Both the position numbers and the translations under genes were made by a program. From positions 1-8,312 of the forward strand of contig JAJQGZ010000102.1 in NCBI GenBank assembly GCA_021200075.1: a DNA stretch of 8,312 nucleotides, read 5' to 3'. Below are positions 5,834-8,312 of the stretch, in pieces (within the stretch, counting starts at the first letter, position 1; every line of letters starts with the position of its first letter). Source of the DNA: Clostridiales bacterium. Lineage in GTDB: Bacteria > Bacillota > Clostridia > Oscillospirales > Acutalibacteraceae. Under the pieces are notes generated by a model. That model saw only the letters and a program-made list of their open reading frames with translations. It was not told the DNA's origin and did not search any database.

Positions 5834-6586
5834 TTAAAATTACTACCGGGAGAAAGTATTAATTGTCATTGTATGCTTGAACGAGTAACAAACGAAAGCA
5901 TATTAGGCTTATCACTTGAAGAACGCCAAGCAATGAGAGACGAAGCAAGGAAACAAATCAGCGATGAATGGGATTTTGACCTCGGAATTAAAAACAATGA
6001 TGGTGACAACTCCTCGGAAAAGTTTTATAATTTAGGCAGTAAATATGACACTCCGATTACCGACAAATCAATAGCCTCTCTCAAAGAAGTTGAAATAAAT
6101 GGATTGTCATAAGAGCAGAGCAGTTCAACTTATGAGTGCAGAAAAGAATTGCTAAAGAGTATGCAGGGCGAAAGCGTTGGTAAAGAGGGCTCAACATGTT
6201 TTTCATTGGATAATAAAGCTGTTTCAACTGTTCGAGTAGGAGATTATGGCAAAACATCAATACCAAATGCTCAAGTCGATTATTATGCTATACATAATCA
6301 CCCTGATAATGCTGTTTTAAGCCCTCAAGATTTAAGTATATTTCTTAAAAGGCCGCATATGATAGGCATAGAAAGTATTGGCAATAGTGGAACTTCTATA
6401 ACTTCTATTGTAAAAGTAGAACAGTCCGATATTCAAGGATTTAGTAAATATGTAGATGATTTTATAAAAGAAACAGAAGTTAATTCTACAGTATACGGCA
6501 ATATGGAAGTACAAAAATTGAATGAAATCTGTACTGATTTATTAATGAAAGGTGAAGATTATGGCTTCGAAATCACAATCGAGTAA
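5834..6586 (+). pseudogene. C-terminal remnant of a phage MuF-type head protein with an HNHP (JAB-like) domain
   Basis: The frame opens after a TAA at 5831 and begins LKLLPGESINCHCMLERV. The PGE-x-INCxC motif is the usual end of the MuF/SPP1 gp7 minor head protein domain, so the gene has lost its 5' part; the junction lies near 5830-5845. A helical linker follows (LSLEERQAMRDEARKQI), then a C-terminal domain with VDYYAIHNHPDNAVLSPQDL and FLKRPHMIGIESIGN. The HNHP plus S/D-x-DL pattern is that of JAB-like toxin or peptidase domains fused to MuF proteins, usually carried in the phage particle. The frame is the same throughout but is broken by one TAA at 6110-6112. The ATGs at 5873 and 6149 have no Shine-Dalgarno. 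Both the missing N-terminus and the stop make this a pseudogene. Confidence 0.8.
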
Positions 6587-6710
6587 AAAAGACGATAGCG
6601 TATTTAATTATGATGATGATTTATTTGATGGCGGTATTACCGTTTTCTTTCGTAAACTTGGAATATTAAAAGATGATAAGGACAATAAAGATGACAAAAA
6701 TGTGGAATAA
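6561..6710 (+). CDS. Small acidic hypothetical protein, 49 residues
   Basis: AAAGGTGAAG just before the ATG at 6561 is a fair Shine-Dalgarno, and the gene overlaps the end of the MuF remnant by 26 bp in another frame, a close coupling that suggests a joint function. The product begins MASKSQSSKKDDSVFNYDDD, has a central LFDGGITVFFRKLGILK segment and ends in a charged Asp/Lys tail. There is no signal peptide or clear membrane helix. Because it directly follows a toxin-like C-terminal domain, an immunity or accessory role is possible, but 49 residues is short and I do not recognise the family. A terminator follows at 6715. Confidence 0.6.
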   Translation: MASKSQSSKKDDSVFNYDDDLFDGGITVFFRKLGILKDDKDNKDDKNVE

Positions 6711-6714
6711 ACTA

Positions 6715-6745
6715 AGCACTTACAGAAATGTAGGTGCTATTTTTA
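6715..6745 (+). terminator. Intrinsic terminator after the 49-residue gene
   Basis: AGCACTTAC (6715-6723) pairs with GTAGGTGCT (6730-6738) with one T-G wobble around AGAAAT, followed by ATTTTTA. It ends the MuF remnant and 49-residue gene unit just before the ribosome binding site of the YjcQ-like gene. Confidence 0.8.
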
Positions 6746-6763
6746 TGACAGGAGGCTATACAA

Positions 6764-7096
6764 ATGCTATGGAATGATTATTTTGTTGTAGTTTATCGAA
6801 TATTAAGTTATCTATATGATTGTTTAAAGAAAGATGAAAAGGTCAACAGGGAAGCAATATCACCGCAGGGTTTAAACATAGTATCTGGATACTGGATGTA
6901 TATTCTTGAATATTTGCAGAAATACAATCGTATCAATGATATAAGTTTAGGAAAAACCGCAGAAACCACAAAAATTGATGATATTGAAATCACTCCGAAA
7001 GGTATTATATATTTATTTACCGACCCAACAATGAAAAGAGCAAAAGAGTTTATAGAAAATGAATTGTATAGTGTTTTTATATCAGACATACAATAA
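6764..7096 (+). CDS. YjcQ-like winged-helix protein
   Basis: The 110-residue protein starts MLWNDYFVVVYRILSYLYDC and ends with the block IEITPKGIIYLFTDPTMKRAKEF. This pattern (helical start, central SGYWMYILEYLQ helix, then I-x-ITPKG-I-YL and a final helix) is typical of the YjcQ family, small winged-helix-like proteins frequent in Firmicute prophages and near MuF genes. The biochemical role is not established. AGGAGG (6750-6755) lies 8 bp before the ATG. It has its own unit between two terminators. The gene is intact and AT-rich, fitting phage origin like its neighbours. Confidence 0.75.
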   Translation: MLWNDYFVVVYRILSYLYDCLKKDEKVNREAISPQGLNIVSGYWMYILEYLQKYNRINDISLGKTAETTKIDDIEITPKGIIYLFTDPTMKRAKEFIENELYSVFISDIQ

Positions 7097-7109
7097 CGAA
7101 TTTGGAAAT

Positions 7110-7128
7110 GCCTTGCCGTTAAGTAGGC
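7110..7128 (+). repeat. Hairpin with TGCCGTTAAGT loop (family copy 2)
   Basis: GCCT (7110-7113) and AGGC (7125-7128) flank the loop TGCCGTTAAGT (7114-7124). The stem is short and there is no T tract, so this is not a terminator by itself. It follows the YjcQ-like gene by 14 bp. Confidence 0.55.
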
Positions 7129-7145
7129 GACTAAAAAAGTGGAGA

Positions 7146-7168
7146 GCCTCCTGCCGTTAAGTGGAGGT
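7146..7168 (+). repeat. Hairpin with TGCCGTTAAGT loop (family copy 3)
   Basis: CCTCC (7147-7151) pairs with GGAGG (7163-7167), with a G-T pair outside, around a loop identical to copy 2. No T tract follows (TAAAAAC). The stem sequence differs from copies 1 and 2 while pairing is kept. Confidence 0.6.
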
Positions 7169-7189
7169 AAAAACATAATAACCCGATAA

Positions 7190-7223
7190 AAGAGGGCTTC
7201 ACATTTTTGTGAGGCTCTTTTTT
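7190..7223 (+). terminator. Strong intrinsic terminator after the YjcQ-like gene
   Basis: Bases 7190-7203 pair with 7208-7221 over 14 bp with three wobbles around TTTT (core GGCTTCACA/TGTGAGGC), ending in a run of six T's (7218-7223). The A-rich left side may allow some minus-strand termination as well. Confidence 0.85.
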
Positions 7224-7225
7224 AA

Positions 7226-7393
7226 TACCTAAAACCCACTGCGAAAGAGTTGGATAAAAATAATGGAAGAAATAGAAAAGCCTTGAAGGATTTAAGCGAA
7301 GTAGTAAAAGCTGATGAAACAATTTCAAAAATTCATATTAGCATTATAATAACTAAGCCAAAACCCGACAAGGCAAAAGATGAAAACAAGTAA
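7226..7393 (+). pseudogene. Open-frame fragment without a start codon
   Basis: From 7226 the frame is open for 55 codons (reading KPTAKELDKNNGRNRKALKD, then EVVKADETISKIHISIIITK and a Lys/Asp-rich tail) to a TAA at 7391. It has no ATG and only a TTG at 7250 without a good Shine-Dalgarno. The composition looks like a real protein C-terminus, so it is best seen as the tail of a lost gene of the same island. I do not recognise it. The stop sits in the loop of a small GAAAACA/TGTTTTC hairpin (7382-7400). Confidence 0.4.
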
Positions 7394-7514
7394 TGTTTTC
7401 AAGGCAGAGAGCGGGCGGAAACGTCCCTTTCGTAAGTCCTATTATATCATATAATTTTTAAAAATCAACATTTCATTATAAAAAGACCGAACACGAAAAA
7501 ATCGTTTAGGGGTT

Positions 7515-7539
7515 CCCACAAAGCCTTTGGCTTTGTGGG
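7515..7539. repeat. Perfect 11-bp palindrome
   Basis: CCCACAAAGCC and GGCTTTGTGGG are exact reverse complements around TTT. Neither strand has a T tract after the hairpin, so it is unlikely to be a terminator. Confidence 0.7.
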
Positions 7540-7558
7540 GAGAGGAAAAACATATGGA

Positions 7559-7598
7559 GCATTCGTTACGAATTGCGTCGGCAATTTGTTTTGAATGC
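7559..7598. repeat. Imperfect 18-bp palindrome
   Basis: GCATTCGTTACGAATTGC and GCAATTTGTTTTGAATGC pair around GTCG with 14 Watson-Crick pairs, two wobbles and two mismatches. It lies 19 bp after the previous palindrome and 17 bp before the tRNA fragment. No T tract follows. Confidence 0.6.
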
Positions 7599-7615
7599 GG
7601 AATGTGTTTTGACGA

Positions 7616-7650
7616 GGCTCCCCTTGTTGGACTCGAACCAACGACAACTC
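7616..7650 (-). repeat. Partial copy of the tRNA-Asn 3' end (likely attachment-site scar)
   Basis: These 35 bases are identical to 7729-7763, the 3' third of the tRNA-Asn gene (variable region, T arm, acceptor strand, and all but the last A of CCA). They are in the same orientation, 113 bp downstream of it. Identity stops in the 3' side of the anticodon stem. A displaced GTTAAC (7655-7660) follows in a different register. Tyrosine integrases commonly use tRNA 3' ends and duplicate them, so this is best explained as an att remnant of the neighbouring phage debris. Confidence 0.75.
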
Positions 7651-7690
7651 ATCTGTTAACCTCGTCCACCCCTCAATAACGCTTTTAGGC

Positions 7691-7724
7691 AAAAAAAGAC
7701 CGGATACAAAAATCGTATCCGGTC
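7691..7724 (-). terminator. Intrinsic terminator of tRNA-Asn
   Basis: On the minus strand GACCGGATAC pairs perfectly with GTATCCGGTC around GATTTTT, followed by seven T's (plus positions 7691-7697). It lies just past the tRNA 3' end and between the tRNA and its partial copy. Confidence 0.92.
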
Positions 7725-7727
7725 AAG

Positions 7728-7803
7728 TGGCTCCCCTTGTTGGACTCGAACCAACGACAACTCGGTTAACAGCCGAGTGCTCTACCAACTGAGCTAAAGA
7801 GGA
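7728..7803 (-). tRNA. tRNA-Asn (anticodon GTT)
   Basis: The 76-base gene, read on the minus strand from 7803, begins TCCTCTTTAGCTCAGTTGG. The acceptor stem TCCTCTT pairs with AAGGGGA over 7 bp with one wobble. The D arm has AGCTCAGTTGGTAGAGC, the anticodon stem is CTCGG/CCGAG with loop CTGTTAA, and the T arm contains GGTTCGAGTCC. Discriminator G and an encoded CCA (7728-7730) complete it. It has a consensus promoter and its own terminator. Its 3' end was probably used as an integration site, as a copy lies at 7616. Confidence 0.98.
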
Positions 7804-7829
7804 ATGTCGCATATCCAAAATGCTTACAT

Positions 7830-7858
7830 ATAATAGCAGATAATTTTCGTAATGTCAA
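7830..7858 (-). promoter_or_regulatory. Promoter of tRNA-Asn
   Basis: On the minus strand a perfect TTGACA (plus 7853-7858) is followed after exactly 17 bp by TATTAT (7830-7835), with an extended -10 TGC. The tRNA 5' end lies 27 bp after the -10 box. Confidence 0.85.
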
Positions 7859-7949
7859 CACCTTTTTTAAAAAAATCAAAATTTTTTCTTCACCCAAAAA
7901 CGGCGGTAATGATAACGCTTCGCTCGCCTAAGCAATCTCTGTTATTTTA

Positions 7950-8312
7950 TTATCCCTTTGTACACACCAATATATAATATCCTTTTTTCTTATAAACGGT
8001 TTCGCAGTTTCCGAAAGTTTCGTTAAGCATCTTAATCGAGCTTTCGGCGCCGTGCTTTTTTTGGATAACAATATAAAATTTACCGCCCTGTTTGAGATGC
8101 TTAAAGGCTCCTTTGTACATATTAAAGACAATCTTTTTACCTGCGTGGATAGGCGGGTTGAACGTAATAGTGTCAAATTCACCGTCAATGCTTTCAAAAC
8201 AGTCGGATTTTATAATCCTTGCTGAAAAATCATTGTCCCTGCAATTTATCTTGGCGCATTCCAAGGCACGGGCGTTAGGAGCCGCTAATGTTGCAGAGAG
8301 AGTATATGCCTT
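7950..8312 (-). CDS. RsmC/YbxB-like rRNA (guanine-N2) methyltransferase, C-terminal part
   Basis: This class I S-adenosylmethionine-dependent methyltransferase resembles the YbxB/RsmC group, which is predicted to modify 16S rRNA. The 120 visible residues start within the SAM-binding fold (LAAPNARALECAKIN, the usual N-x-RA-LE-A-N region) and run to a natural TAA at 7950. The key motif TITFNPPIHAGKK (NPPI at visible residues 52-55) is the catalytic motif IV of N-methyltransferases acting on base amino groups. KFYIVIQKKHGAESSI and KKKGYYILVC match the family's C-terminus closely. The first GxG SAM motif and N-terminus lie beyond 8312, so the start is not visible and the ATG at 8262 is internal. 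It is transcribed toward tRNA-Asn, 147 bp apart. No convincing terminator is seen. Confidence 0.88.
   Translation of the reverse strand, partial: KAYTLSATLAAPNARALECAKINCRDNDFSARIIKSDCFESIDGEFDTITFNPPIHAGKKIVFNMYKGAFKHLKQGGKFYIVIQKKHGAESSIKMLNETFGNCETVYKKKGYYILVCTKG

Larger units (their letters stand above)
7394..7615. other. Non-coding stretch with two palindromes
   Basis: I see no gene on either strand here; the open minus-strand frame across 7465-7692 runs through the tRNA copy and is not credible. The notable content is the two palindromes listed separately. Confidence 0.5.

Noticed and set aside
5873..6112. Treating 5873-6112 and 6149-6586 as two separate genes
   Set aside because: Both are in the same frame, separated only by one TAA, lack ribosome binding sites, and the coding sequence extends upstream of 5873 to the INCHC motif.
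7110..7167. CRISPR-like repeats because of the repeated TGCCGTTAAGT
   Set aside because: Only two adjacent copies, 11 identical bases, differing stems and no spacer array or cas genes.
7465..7692. 75-codon minus-strand frame containing SLVRVQQGEP
   Set aside because: This peptide comes from translating through the tRNA-Asn copy and is a common false ORF beside tRNA genes; no ribosome binding site.
7804..7949. Terminator for the RsmC-like gene on the minus strand
   Set aside because: Only short stems (GCTT/AAGC, ATAAC/GTTAT, GGCG/CGCC) with bulges and no well-placed T tract; not convincing.

Overview
The window reads as chromosome of a low-to-medium GC Firmicute, most likely a gut clostridium of the Oscillospiraceae/Ruminococcaceae type. 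The basis is the fusA-tuf gene pair with AAGGAGG ribosome binding sites, a SpoVAD-type sporulation gene, TTGACA/TATAAT-type promoters, and a phage cargo (MuF and YjcQ relatives) common in such genomes. No marker fixes genus or species.

Layout, left to right. Positions 2-2674 hold housekeeping translation genes: the 3' two thirds of fusA (EF-G), a promoter, a complete tuf (EF-Tu) and a strong terminator. Positions 2700-3965 hold an unrecognised gene set on the same strand: a possible 14-residue leader peptide with an ACG start, a 175-residue acidic protein, and a gene apparently split by one missing A in a run of A's. Positions 3937-4325 hold a large inverted repeat with a T/G loop, a G-rich tract, a 39-residue protein ending in ten aspartates, and a hairpin. 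Positions 4325-5356 are a clearly decayed spoVAD with several frameshifts and one in-frame amber codon. It overlaps by ATGA an intact 56-residue membrane-peptide gene.

Positions 5524-7400 look like the debris of a phage or phage-derived island: a 5'-truncated MuF-type head protein with an HNHP (JAB-like) C-terminal domain and an in-frame stop, a 49-residue acidic protein, a YjcQ-like protein, and a last open-frame fragment without a start. Three hairpins in this stretch share the loop TGCCG(A/T)TAAGT on unrelated stems. An orphan minus-strand promoter faces a small hydrophobic reading frame, an arrangement that resembles a type I toxin-antitoxin locus. The island ends near a complete minus-strand tRNA-Asn(GTT), which has its own promoter and terminator. 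A 35-bp copy of its 3' end lies 113 bp away, as expected of an integration scar. The right edge is the C-terminal part of an RsmC/YbxB-like rRNA methyltransferase on the minus strand.

The overall picture is a conserved translation block and tRNA bracketing an accessory zone with much gene decay. No complete new defence or metabolic system is visible. The most interesting leads are the fixed-loop hairpin family, the convergent promoter facing the small hydrophobic peptide, and the hairpin that covers the spoVAD ribosome binding site.
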